Origin: Rhodoblastus sp963748385
Lineage (GTDB): Bacteria > Pseudomonadota > Alphaproteobacteria > Rhizobiales > Beijerinckiaceae
Direction: 5' to 3'
NCBI GenBank assembly: GCA_963748385.1
Contig: CAVVIQ010000020.1
Coordinates: 310,001 to 374,000 of the forward strand
Length of the DNA stretch: 64,000 nucleotides
In this document: piece after piece, positions 7,680 to 15,712 of the stretch
How the letters are laid out: each line of letters starts with the position of its first letter
How positions within the stretch are numbered: the stretch's first letter is position 1
The notes under the pieces: model-generated
What the model saw: only the letters and a program-made list of their open reading frames with translations
What the model was told of the DNA's origin: nothing
Database searches by the model: none
Translations under genes and position numbers: made by a program

Positions 7680-9239
7680 TCAATAGAGCCGCGTTTCGGT
7701 CTTTTCCTCTTCGGCTCCGGGGTCGTCCGGCGGCGTCGCAAGCGGGAAGATCACCGGCTCCGGACCGTGAGAAGGGCGCGGCGCGGCCTTCTCCGGTTCG
7801 GCGGCTGCGGGAGCGGCGGGCTCCTCCTCGCTTTTTGTTTCAGGCGGGGCGAGGACCGGCGGCGGCGCCGGTTGCGGCGGCGCAAGCTCGGCGCGCGCCG
7901 GCGCGGCCTCAATGGCCGGCGGTCCCTCCCAGGCCGGAGGCGGCGCCTCGATCTGGCCCGTCAGCTCTTCCTTGGGCTGCATCCAGCGATAGGCGTCGAG
8001 CTTGCCGGTGACCGGCGACACGGGCGCCCATTGTTTCGACCAATGCCCGTCGGCGATCCAGACCGGGTCGCGCGGCGCGCGCGAGGCGCGGGCCAGCCAT
8101 TCGCGCGCCAGACCCTGCGCGTTGTGTTCGCGCTCCTCCAGTTCGGCCATGATCACGCACATGCGTGCGGTCGGCCGCTCTCCCATGGCGACGAGCGGCG
8201 TCATCACCTCGCGCGCGGTCAGGAAATCGCCGGCGCCCAAGGCGGCGGTCGCGACGACGATCGCGCTTTCCGGGTCCTTGGGGGCAAGGCGGGCGAGAGC
8301 CTTGGCGCGAACGAGCCGGTCCTCGGCCGAATCGCCGGGCCTCATGCCGACATAGGCTTCGGCAAGGTCGGGATGCGGCGCTTTGGCGTAGGCCGCCTCG
8401 ATCAGTTTCGATGCTGCGCGAAGCTTGCCGCGTTGGGTGTAGAAGCGCGCCAGCAGCGCATTGGCGGGGACGAGATCGGGCGCTTTTTTCACCGCCGCGC
8501 GCAACAGGCTGATGGCGCGATCCGGGTCCGTCGCCTCGGCCTCCATCGCCAGAGCCGTGTCGATGACCGCCCTTTGCCGGTTGGCGGTCTCCTTGTCGAT
8601 CAGCTTGGCTTTCAGATTCTGGGCGACGCAGAGGCGCGCCGCCTCCCAATCGTGCTGGCCGGAATAACGGTCGAGCAACGCCTGGCCCGACCAGGCGAGG
8701 GGCGCGATGCTTTGGGCTTCAAGGGCGATCTGGTGGGCGTGATCATGGTCGCCCTTGCGCAGGGATTCGGCGTGGAGGCCGCGAAGGCCGAGCAATCTCG
8801 TTTCATGCCGTTCGGTCATGGCGCGAAATGCGCGTTCGGCGCCGTCGCGGTCGCCGGAAAGTTGCGCCGTCTGGGCGTCGAGCAACAGCGTGAGCGGCTC
8901 GTGCGGCACGAGTTTCTGCGCTTCCTGGTTGGCCTTGCGCGCCTTGCGGAGGTCGCCGACTCCGGCGGCGATAATGCCGCGCGCCAGGGCTTCGTGGCCT
9001 CGGGCGCGCTTGCGGGCGCGGGCGGTCAGGGCGACCAGGCTGGGCAGGTTGAAGATGAACCGCAACACGCTCCAGACGACGACCGCCGCCAGAGCGACGA
9101 CGGCGAGGCCGACCAGCGGCGAGGTGTCGATATGGTAGCCGAACCAGGTCAGCGACATGGATCCGGGTTGTTCGACCAGAAAACCCAGCCCCAGGGTGAC
9201 GAGCCCGATCAGAAGCAGAAAGACCAGAATGCGGATCAT
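7680..9239 (-). CDS. hemY: HemY-type TPR membrane protein
   Basis: About 519 residues with the HemY_N domain: two N-terminal membrane helices (residues 2-22 and about 42-65) around the conserved SLTWFGYHIDTSPLVGL. A TPR-like helical repeat region follows, through about residue 390. The last 130 residues are Pro/Ala-rich and of low complexity. In proteobacteria hemY lies beside late haem genes, but its biochemical function is unknown, and it is not the protoporphyrinogen oxidase called HemY in Gram-positive bacteria. I use the ATG at 9239 (MIRILVFLLL); a GTG three codons upstream is possible. It follows a mitofilin-like gene, the normal order, but hemC and hemD are not in the window. Confidence 0.88.
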   Translation of the reverse strand: MIRILVFLLLIGLVTLGLGFLVEQPGSMSLTWFGYHIDTSPLVGLAVVALAAVVVWSVLRFIFNLPSLVALTARARKRARGHEALARGIIAAGVGDLRKARKANQEAQKLVPHEPLTLLLDAQTAQLSGDRDGAERAFRAMTERHETRLLGLRGLHAESLRKGDHDHAHQIALEAQSIAPLAWSGQALLDRYSGQHDWEAARLCVAQNLKAKLIDKETANRQRAVIDTALAMEAEATDPDRAISLLRAAVKKAPDLVPANALLARFYTQRGKLRAASKLIEAAYAKAPHPDLAEAYVGMRPGDSAEDRLVRAKALARLAPKDPESAIVVATAALGAGDFLTAREVMTPLVAMGERPTARMCVIMAELEEREHNAQGLAREWLARASRAPRDPVWIADGHWSKQWAPVSPVTGKLDAYRWMQPKEELTGQIEAPPPAWEGPPAIEAAPARAELAPPQPAPPPVLAPPETKSEEEPAAPAAAEPEKAAPRPSHGPEPVIFPLATPPDDPGAEEEKTETRLY

Positions 9240-9268
9240 CGGCGGCACTCGAATGAGAAAACGGCGCT

Positions 9269-9292
9269 GGCGGCGCGCCTTGCCGCGCCGCC
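9269..9292 (-). other. GC-rich hairpin between the mitofilin-like gene and hemY
   Basis: GGCGGCGCG at 9269-9277 pairs with CGCGCCGCC at 9284-9292 around a 6-base loop. On the minus strand a TTTTC run follows about seven bases later. It could be a weak attenuator or a processing/stability element between two co-directional genes. Confidence 0.35.
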
Positions 9293-9306
9293 GCCGAAAC
9301 GAAAGT

Positions 9307-10962
9307 TCAGCTTTTTGTCCTGGTCAAATTCCGCAGGGCTGCGGCCAGCTCCGCCTTGGCGGTCGAAATGGCGTCGATCCGCGCCTGGACGGTCGCGGCC
9401 CAATCGTTTGACAGGGACCGGGCGGGAGGCGGCAGTTTTTGGCGGTCGGCGAGCGCCGCCGTGAGATCGCCGGCGCGCAGATCCTTTTCGACCTGTGCGA
9501 TCCCGGCGGCGGCCGCATCCTGCTCGGCCGATCCGGCGGGCCGGATGCGCACCAGCTTGCGCGCCTCCGCTGTGACATGCGCCAGGATCGCGTCTTTCAG
9601 GTTCTGCGGCGGTTTGGCCTTCTCGGCCGGTTTTTCGGGCGCGGCGGCTTCCAGAAGTTGGGGGGCCAGGGCGGCGAACTGCTTCATCAAAACTTCGACG
9701 CCGGGGGCGGACAGGCCGGCGCGCAGCCGCGCCAGCCGCTCGGGACCGGCGCCCAATTTCTGAAGCGCCTCGATTTGCCCGGAATAATCGTCGCCCTGGC
9801 GAACGGCGCTCAGCAGGCTTTGCGCCACGGCCAGACGGGCCGCCGCTTCGCCGGAATTATCCGGTCCAGCTTCGCGAGCCGACGGCGCGCGCGCCTCGCT
9901 CTTGAGCGCGCCCAATTCGCCTTCGACGGATTGCAGCCGTTGCGAAAGGCGCTCGACCGTCACTTCGGCGGCGGCGAGTTTCGTGGCCATCGCGGCCAGC
10001 GCCTCGTCCGTCTGCGGGTTTGCCGCGCTGGGCGCGGCTGCCGGGGCGGCGGGATTTGGCGCCTCCGCGGGCGCCGGGGCCGCAATTGGAGCTGGAGCCG
10101 GGGCCGGCGTCACGGCCTCCGCCGCTTTGGCGGGCTCGGGCGTCGCGGCCTCCGCCGCCGGTTTTTCAGGCGCGGCGGCAGGGGGCGGTTGAACAGCGGG
10201 CTTGTTTTCGGAAGCTGCGCTTGCCGCCGGCGGCTTGGGCGTGGAGGGAGACGGAGCTTGCGCGGCCGGCGCCGCCGTTTCGCCCTCGGCCTTTGCAGCC
10301 GGCGCGCTCTCGCTCGGGGGCTTGGCTTCGGCTGAGGCCGGCTTTTCCGCCTCGGTCATTTTTGTCGGCTGGGGCGCCGCAGGGGGCGGAGCGGCGGTTT
10401 CAGGAGCCGCCGCTGGCCGGGGCGCGGCCGACGGCGGCTTGTTCACGGATTCCGCGCCTTCGCCGGGCGCCTTCGATTCGACCGTCGCGGCGCCGGCTTC
10501 GGGGGCGGGGACCGGCTTTTCGGCTTCCGCCTTCTGTTCGGACGCCGGCGCCGAGGGCTCCGGCGACGCGCTGATCTCGTCGGCGGTCTCAGGCGCGATG
10601 AAATAGGTGTTCCAGAGGTAATAGCCGCCGCCGCCCGTCGCCGCCAAAACGATCAGATAGGCGAAAAATTTCACGACGCCGCCGCGCCGCTTCGCTTTTT
10701 CCTGCGGCGGTTCAGGCGGGCTTTCAGGCCGACGCGATCCCGCTTCCTCGGGCGCCTCCGAGTCGTCCTCGAGCTCGGAATCCTCTAGATCGCCATCGGG
10801 CTCCGGCGGCTCCGATTCGTCCTCCGGCGCGTCATGAGCCCGAGGCGCTGCGTCTGCCGTGGCTCTGGCTTCCGCCGCAGCCTTGGGCGTCGTTTCGGGG
10901 CTCGTTTCAGAGCCGGCCCTGGTTTCGCCCGCTGCGGTCTTGTCGCCGTTCTGGTCGCTCAT
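9307..10962 (-). CDS. Mitofilin/Mic60-like inner-membrane protein (COG4223)
   Basis: A 551-residue protein. An acidic, disordered cytoplasmic N-terminus (residues 1-90) is followed by one membrane helix (VVKFFAYLIVLAATGGGGYYLW, about 97-117, shown here as VVKFFAYLIVLAATG), then a Pro/Ala/Glu-rich linker of about 200 residues, a short coiled coil (TVERLSQRLQSVEGEL) and a helical C-terminal mitofilin-like domain. In Alphaproteobacteria this family is encoded beside hem genes and has been identified as the bacterial relative of Mic60, which shapes mitochondrial cristae and bacterial intracytoplasmic membranes. The start is set at 10962, with GAGG about nine bases upstream; ATG at 10989 is an alternative. 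Membrane shaping is inferred from the family. Confidence 0.82.
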   Translation of the reverse strand: MSDQNGDKTAAGETRAGSETSPETTPKAAAEARATADAAPRAHDAPEDESEPPEPDGDLEDSELEDDSEAPEEAGSRRPESPPEPPQEKAKRRGGVVKFFAYLIVLAATGGGGYYLWNTYFIAPETADEISASPEPSAPASEQKAEAEKPVPAPEAGAATVESKAPGEGAESVNKPPSAAPRPAAAPETAAPPPAAPQPTKMTEAEKPASAEAKPPSESAPAAKAEGETAAPAAQAPSPSTPKPPAASAASENKPAVQPPPAAAPEKPAAEAATPEPAKAAEAVTPAPAPAPIAAPAPAEAPNPAAPAAAPSAANPQTDEALAAMATKLAAAEVTVERLSQRLQSVEGELGALKSEARAPSAREAGPDNSGEAAARLAVAQSLLSAVRQGDDYSGQIEALQKLGAGPERLARLRAGLSAPGVEVLMKQFAALAPQLLEAAAPEKPAEKAKPPQNLKDAILAHVTAEARKLVRIRPAGSAEQDAAAAGIAQVEKDLRAGDLTAALADRQKLPPPARSLSNDWAATVQARIDAISTAKAELAAALRNLTRTKS

Positions 10963-11042
10963 CCCACGCCTCAGTCTTTCGCCAGACATATTGCTAGCGC
11001 GCGCGCCGTGGAAAGGAAACCCGCAAATCAGGGAAAGAGCGC

Positions 11043-11921
11043 TCAGACGCCAGCGATCGCGTCCGCGATGGCGACGGTGCGGCGCGCCATATCCACGTGC
11101 AGACGCTCGACCATTCTGCCGTCGACCTGCAAGGCGCCTTTCGACGCATTTTCGGGCAGGTCGAAAAGCGCGATAATTCTGCGGGCGAAGACGACTTCCG
11201 CTTCCGACGGAGCGAATACTTCGTTGCAGATCGCGACCTGGTTGGGATGAATCAAGGTCTTGCCGTCCATGCCGAGGTCGCGGCCCTGCTCGCATTCGGC
11301 GCGGAAGCCGGCCTCATCGGAAAAATCGTTGTAAACGCCATCGATAATATCCACGCCATGCGCCCGAGCGGCGGCGACGCATATGGACAGATAAGCCAAC
11401 ATGGACGGACGGCCGGGAGTCAGGCGCGCGTGGATTTCCTTGGCGATGTCATTCGTCCCCATGACCAGCACGGCGAGCCGGGAATCGGGATCGAGCGCGG
11501 TGCGGGCGATGTAGTCGACGTTGAGGATCGCAACCGGCGTCTCCGTCATCGCCCATATTTTCGTATGATCGGGCGCGCCGACCTGGCGCAAGGCCATGGC
11601 GGTCATCGTGATGTCGCCCGGCGAAGAGACCTTGGGCAGCAGTATGGCGTCCGGGCCAACTTCAGCGGCGGCGGCGAGATCGTCCTTGCCCCATGGCGTC
11701 GCCGAGCCGTTGACGCGAATCACGACTTCCCGGCGGCCGAAGCCGCCCGCCCTGACTGCGGCCATCACCTGGCTGCGCGCCAACTCCTTGGCGTCCGGCG
11801 CTACCGCGTCCTCGAGATCGAGGATCAGGGCGTCGGCAGCGATCGTCTTGGCCTTTTCCAGCGCGCGCGCGTTCGATCCGGGCATATAAAGAACGCTGCG
11901 GCGAGGACGAAGGCTGGTCAT
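11043..11921 (-). CDS. HpcH/HpaI aldolase/citrate lyase family protein (CitE-like; possible malyl-CoA thioesterase or lyase)
   Basis: A 292-residue CitE-superfamily TIM barrel. It starts RPRRSVLYMPGSNARALEKA and carries the magnesium-site region ALILDLEDAVAP (residues 32-43) and a conserved LLPKVSSPGD. Members act on CoA esters: citrate lyase beta subunit, malyl-CoA lyase (Mcl1) and (3S)-malyl-CoA thioesterase (Mcl2). The N-terminus resembles Mcl2/CitE-like proteins more than Mcl1, which usually begins with a longer lead and a FGPGSRP motif. Since ccr and ecm are in the same window, a role at the malyl-CoA step of the ethylmalonyl-CoA pathway is plausible but unproven. The start at 11921 has GGAG upstream; an earlier in-frame ATG is less likely. 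Confidence 0.85.
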   Translation of the reverse strand: MTSLRPRRSVLYMPGSNARALEKAKTIAADALILDLEDAVAPDAKELARSQVMAAVRAGGFGRREVVIRVNGSATPWGKDDLAAAAEVGPDAILLPKVSSPGDITMTAMALRQVGAPDHTKIWAMTETPVAILNVDYIARTALDPDSRLAVLVMGTNDIAKEIHARLTPGRPSMLAYLSICVAAARAHGVDIIDGVYNDFSDEAGFRAECEQGRDLGMDGKTLIHPNQVAICNEVFAPSEAEVVFARRIIALFDLPENASKGALQVDGRMVERLHVDMARRTVAIADAIAGV

Positions 11922-12104
11922 GGCGGCTCCATTTCGGCAGGTTTTTCGCACCGCACCGTATTATTTTCAGGAAATGCGCGCCATTGGCCTTTCGACGCTT
12001 TCTGTCCGTTTTTGTAGCGCTTCAACGAAAGCGAGCATTGCCCTCCTTGCCGCAATGCGGCAAGAGTTGGCGGCGTGGGCGCCGTCGCGCCAAACGGGGA
12101 AGCA

Positions 12105-12800
12105 ATGGGCGAAGTCAATTTTCCGAAGCGGCTCACCGAAGGCTATGAAAATTTCCTCAAGGGGCGTTTTCCGCATGAGCGCGAACGTTTTGAGGAATTG
12201 GCGCGAAAGGGCCAAAACCCCGAAATCCTTCTGATCGGCTGTTGCGATTCCCGCGTTTCGCCGGAACTGATCTTCGACGCGGGGCCGGGCGAAATGTTCG
12301 TTCTTCGCAATGTCGCCAATCTCGTGCCGCCCTATCAGCCCAGTGACGACTACCATGGCACCTCGGCGGCGATCGAATTCGCGGTCATGGGCCTGAAAGT
12401 CAAGCATATCGTGGTCATGGGTCACGCCCAATGCGGCGGCGTGAGAGCCTTCGCGGAATTGCAGCACGATCCCTATATGCGCCCTTTGGCGCCCGGCGAT
12501 TTCATCGGCCGCTGGATCAAGATGCTCGCGCCGGCGGCGGAAAGGATCGGCGAGCCGACCGAGCCCCTGAATTCCTGGTCCGAACGGCTGGCCTGGGAAT
12601 CGATCCGCCAGAGCCTCGCGAACCTGCGCAGCTTCCCCTATATCGTGACCCTGGAAAGCCGAGGCTGGCTGACCTTGCACGGCGCCTATTTCGGCGTGGC
12701 CGGAGGCGAACTCATGACCCTCGACCCGAGCGACGGAACCTTCCGTCAGGTCGCCGCCGAGGCCCATCGGGAGGCGCTGGGCAGGACGCCGCGCTTCTGA
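12105..12800 (+). CDS. Beta-class carbonic anhydrase
   Basis: A 231-residue beta-carbonic anhydrase that interconverts CO2 and bicarbonate. The zinc ligands and catalytic pair are visible: Cys-47, Asp-48 and Arg-50 in GCCDSRVSPE, and His-107 with Cys-110 in MGHAQCGGVRAF. FVLRNVANLVPPY and YHGTSAAIEFAV are also typical. There is no signal peptide, so it is cytoplasmic. The ATG at 12105 has GGGAAG upstream; an in-frame ATG ten codons earlier lacks one. It is divergent from the CitE-like gene and is followed 46 bases later by a small exported protein. Bicarbonate supply for carboxylases is a reasonable role; Ccr itself uses CO2. Confidence 0.95.
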   Translation: MGEVNFPKRLTEGYENFLKGRFPHERERFEELARKGQNPEILLIGCCDSRVSPELIFDAGPGEMFVLRNVANLVPPYQPSDDYHGTSAAIEFAVMGLKVKHIVVMGHAQCGGVRAFAELQHDPYMRPLAPGDFIGRWIKMLAPAAERIGEPTEPLNSWSERLAWESIRQSLANLRSFPYIVTLESRGWLTLHGAYFGVAGGELMTLDPSDGTFRQVAAEAHREALGRTPRF

Positions 12801-12846
12801 ACGCAAACGCAAGGCCGCGTCAGGTCGGCGCGAGAGGGGGAGGGGC

Positions 12847-13215
12847 ATGTTGTCGAACAGGAAAGCCGTCGCATCGGCGACGATCGTCATGATGGTCGCC
12901 ATGGCGTCTTTCCTCGCCCTGACGCCGGCCTATTATGTGATGCAGGCCCGCATCGGCGGCTATCGCTACCATGAATGGCTCGGCGCATGCGCCGCCGTCC
13001 CGGGCGGCCGGCCCTATCGTCAGGGTTACGTATATGACGATTCTGGCGCGCTCGCGGCGGCTGTCGCGGCCCACAAATCTGGCGGAGCGAGAATCGAACT
13101 GACCGCGCCGACCTGGAGCGTCTATCGATATCAGACGACGGACCTGACCGATTGCGGCGACAATGATGGCCTTTATCTCGCCAAGAAGATCGGACTGGCT
13201 GTCAAAGAAAAATAG
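12847..13215 (+). CDS. Small membrane-anchored or exported protein of unknown function
   Basis: A 122-residue protein I do not recognise. It starts just after a strong ribosome site (GAGGGGGAGGGGC before ATG). Residues 9-31 form one hydrophobic segment that could be a signal anchor or an uncleaved signal. The remainder should lie in the periplasm: Tyr-rich and Gly-rich, with only two cysteines (Cys-48 in LGACAAV and Cys-103 in LTDCGDN) that could form a disulfide. It follows the carbonic anhydrase by 46 bases on the same strand and ends in a strong terminator, so the two genes probably share a transcript. No function can be proposed from the sequence. Confidence 0.75.
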   Translation: MLSNRKAVASATIVMMVAMASFLALTPAYYVMQARIGGYRYHEWLGACAAVPGGRPYRQGYVYDDSGALAAAVAAHKSGGARIELTAPTWSVYRYQTTDLTDCGDNDGLYLAKKIGLAVKEK

Positions 13216-13240
13216 CGCCGGACGGCGGCGCTATTTTTTT
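13211..13240. terminator. Strong terminator between the small exported protein and asd
   Basis: AATAGCGCCG (13211-13220) pairs perfectly with CGGCGCTATT (13226-13235) around GACGG and is followed by a run of T. The other side is A-rich (CAAAGAAA), so it could also stop asd transcription arriving on the minus strand. Confidence 0.9.
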
Positions 13241-13257
13241 GTCGCTGGCGCCAGAGT

Positions 13258-14292
13258 TCAAGCCGCCTTCCGCTTGGGCGTCAACAGCTTGCGGTTGATC
13301 AAAGCCTCCGCGATCTGCACCGCATTGAGCGCCGCGCCCTTGCGCAGATTGTCGGAAACGCACCAGAAGGCGAGGCCGTTCTCGACGGTCGCGTCCTCGC
13401 GGATGCGCGAAACATAGGTGGCGTCCTCGCCCGCCGCCTCATGCGGGGTGATGTAGCCGCCGGGCTCGCGCTTGTCGATCACCAGCACGCCGGGGGCCTC
13501 GCGCAGGATGGCGCGCGCCTCGTCGGCGGTCACCGGCTTCTCGAATTCGACATTGACGCTCTCGGAATGGGAGATGAACACCGGCACGCGCACGCAGGTG
13601 GCGGTCAGCTTGATCTTGGGGTCGAGAATCTTTTTGGTCTCGGCCATCATCTTCCACTCTTCCTTGGTGAAGCCGTCTTCCATGAAGACGTCGATCTGGG
13701 GGATGAGGTTGAAGGCGATCCGCTTGGGGAATTTCTTGTTCTCGACCTGATCGGAGACGAAAACCGCGCGGGTCTGGGCGAAGAGCTCATCCATCGCGTC
13801 CTTGCCGGCGCCGGAAACCGACTGATAGGTCGAAACCACGACTCTCTTGACGCCGAAACGGTCGTGCAGCGGCTTGAGCGCCACGACGAGCTGCGCCGTC
13901 GAGCAGTTCGGATTGGCGATGATGTTCTTCTTGCCGAAATTCTTGAGCGCGTCGGCGTTGACCTCCGGCACCACCAGCGGCACATCGGAATCGTAGCGCC
14001 AGGCCGAGGAATTATCGATCACCACGCAATTCTGCGCGGCGATCTTCGGCCCCCATTCCTTGGAGATCGAGCCGCCGGCCGACATCAGGGCGATGTCGCA
14101 ATCGGAGAAGTCATAGGTGTCGAGATGCCGGCATTTGAGAATTTTGTCGCCAAAGGAGACTTCCGTGCCGATCGAACGTGACGACGCCAGCGCGACGACC
14201 TCGTCCGCCGGGAACCGACGTTCGGACAGAATATCCAGCATTTCGCGGCCCACATTGCCCGTGGCGCCGACGACAGCGACCTTGTAACCCAT
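13258..14292 (-). CDS. asd: Aspartate-semialdehyde dehydrogenase
   Basis: A 344-residue enzyme that reduces aspartyl phosphate to aspartate semialdehyde with NADPH, on the route to lysine, diaminopimelate, methionine and threonine. It shows the NADP-binding start VAVVGATGNVGREML, a phosphate-binding NSSAWRYDSDVPLVVPEVN, and the catalytic cysteine Cys-130 in NPNCSTAQLV, followed by VSTYQSVSGAG. Length is normal for the proteobacterial form. It converges with the carbonic anhydrase operon across a bidirectional terminator. Confidence 0.98.
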   Translation of the reverse strand: MGYKVAVVGATGNVGREMLDILSERRFPADEVVALASSRSIGTEVSFGDKILKCRHLDTYDFSDCDIALMSAGGSISKEWGPKIAAQNCVVIDNSSAWRYDSDVPLVVPEVNADALKNFGKKNIIANPNCSTAQLVVALKPLHDRFGVKRVVVSTYQSVSGAGKDAMDELFAQTRAVFVSDQVENKKFPKRIAFNLIPQIDVFMEDGFTKEEWKMMAETKKILDPKIKLTATCVRVPVFISHSESVNVEFEKPVTADEARAILREAPGVLVIDKREPGGYITPHEAAGEDATYVSRIREDATVENGLAFWCVSDNLRKGAALNAVQIAEALINRKLLTPKRKAA

Positions 14293-14361
14293 GATCTACT
14301 CCAGATTTTAGCGCGCACATACAGCAAGATAAGCGGGAGAGCAATCAACGATTCAAATCGG

Positions 14362-14832
14362 TCAAGACCCTTTCTGGCGATAGGCCGCCAGCCGCGCCGC
14401 CGCCTGGGCTTCGACCTTGGCTTTGAGAATCGGCGACCAGCCGAGCAAGAGTCCGGGGAGCCCTAAAGCCTGGCGAGCCCAACGGTGAAAGGAGAAGGAA
14501 TCGCGATGACGGCGGATCAGCCCATCGGCGATGTCGAGCTCGGCCGTAACCCGGTTGGTGACCGGCTTGCCGGTCGCGGGGAAAATATAACGCGCCGTCC
14601 ATTCCACCGTCGCGCTGTTTTCGTCGGCGTTCAGCAGCCGCCAAACGACGGAAAGCTGTACGCCCGGCCGCAGCAGCTTGGACCACATGGCCCGCGCGCC
14701 GGCGGCGTCGAGCCGGGGAAAGACCGGATCGGAGAAAATTGCGTCATCGGCGTAAAGCGCGCCCATGCCGGCGGGATCGTGAGCTGCGAAGGCCCGATAG
14801 AATTTTTCCGCCACTTCCGACGGTGCGCTCAT
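14362..14832 (-). CDS. Nuclear transport factor 2 (NTF2/SnoaL-like) family protein
   Basis: A 156-residue protein with an NTF2-like cone fold in its first 120 residues: FYRAFAAHDPAGMGALYADDAIFSDP is the usual start (shown in part as FYRAFAAHDPAGM), then VWRLLNADENSATVEW and the final strand DGLIRRHRDSFSFHRWARQALG. SnoaL-like proteins include isomerases, cyclases and many binders without known activity, so no substrate is assigned. There is no signal peptide. Its ATG overlaps the stop of the upstream pseudouridine synthase (ATGA), so the two are co-transcribed. Confidence 0.85.
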   Translation of the reverse strand: MSAPSEVAEKFYRAFAAHDPAGMGALYADDAIFSDPVFPRLDAAGARAMWSKLLRPGVQLSVVWRLLNADENSATVEWTARYIFPATGKPVTNRVTAELDIADGLIRRHRDSFSFHRWARQALGLPGLLLGWSPILKAKVEAQAAARLAAYRQKGS

Positions 14833-15594
14833 GATTCGTCCTCTCGCATTCGGTTGCGCGCCAACTGCTCATTCTGCGCCGCCCGCGCCGGCGCGTCCAT
14901 CGCCTCGCTCCAGCCGCAGGCGGCGAGATTGTCGCGCAAATGCGCGGGAACGCAGGCCGCGACCTCGACGGGCGGATTGTTCTTCGAAATGGGAATCGAA
15001 ATGGCGCGGGCGTGCAGATGCAGCGTCTCGTCTGGCGCGCAGGCCATACCGTAAACGGGATCGCCGAAAATGGGAAAATCCTTTGCCGCGCAATGGACGC
15101 GCAATTGGTGCGTGCGTCCGGTCAAGGGTTTCAGCTCCAGCCAGCTGATCGCCTCGTCCCTGGCGTTCCTTGCCCCGACCCAAAACGCGCCAGCGCGACT
15201 GCGACGGCAGGCCTTTTTCATCGACCTTCATCCACCAGCCGCGTGTGGCGTCGAGCCGGCCGAGCGGCAGGTCGATCACGCCTTCGTCGGCCTCCGGCCC
15301 GCCCCGGACCACCGCCCAATAGGTTTTTTCGATCCGGCCCTGTTTGAAAAGCTGCATCAGCTTTTCCAGAGCCTTGCGATGGCGCCCGAGCAGCAGGCAG
15401 CCCGAGGTGTCCCTGTCCAGCCGATGGGCGAGCCCCGGATCGCGCGGCAGGCCGAAGCGCAGGTGTCCGAAACTTTGTTCGAAATTCTCGCCGCCCTTGG
15501 GACCTCGATGGACCGGCAGGCCCGCGGGCTTGTCGAGAACCAGCATCATCCCGTCGCGGTAGAGCAGCCGCGCATAAATCTCTTCCGGCGTCAT
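14829..15594 (-). CDS. RluA-family RNA pseudouridine synthase, reading frame interrupted by one extra base
   Basis: A pseudouridine synthase of the RluA family, split over two frames. The first part (from ATG at 15594) has LVLDKPAGLPVHRGP and the catalytic motif HRLDRDTSG, whose first Asp is the nucleophile. The second part has LELKPLTGRTHQLRVHCAAKDFPIFGDPVYG, the rest of the core (shown in part as PLTGRTHQLRVH). The span is 766 bases, one more than a multiple of three. Removing one base near the CCCC run at 15173-15176 restores one 254-residue protein (RWRVLGR to ARDEAISWLELKP). An insertion error is more likely than a true pseudogene because both halves are well conserved. The target uridine is not known. 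Confidence 0.85.
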
Positions 15595-15712
15595 GCCGGA
15601 CAGGCTATCGAGAGGGGAAGAGGATTTTGCGCTTCGGGCGACATGGCTGCTTATCGCAAAATCACCGGGATTTGAGAAGGGCGCAGGCCCTCACCGAAAA
15701 GAGTGGAGGCGC

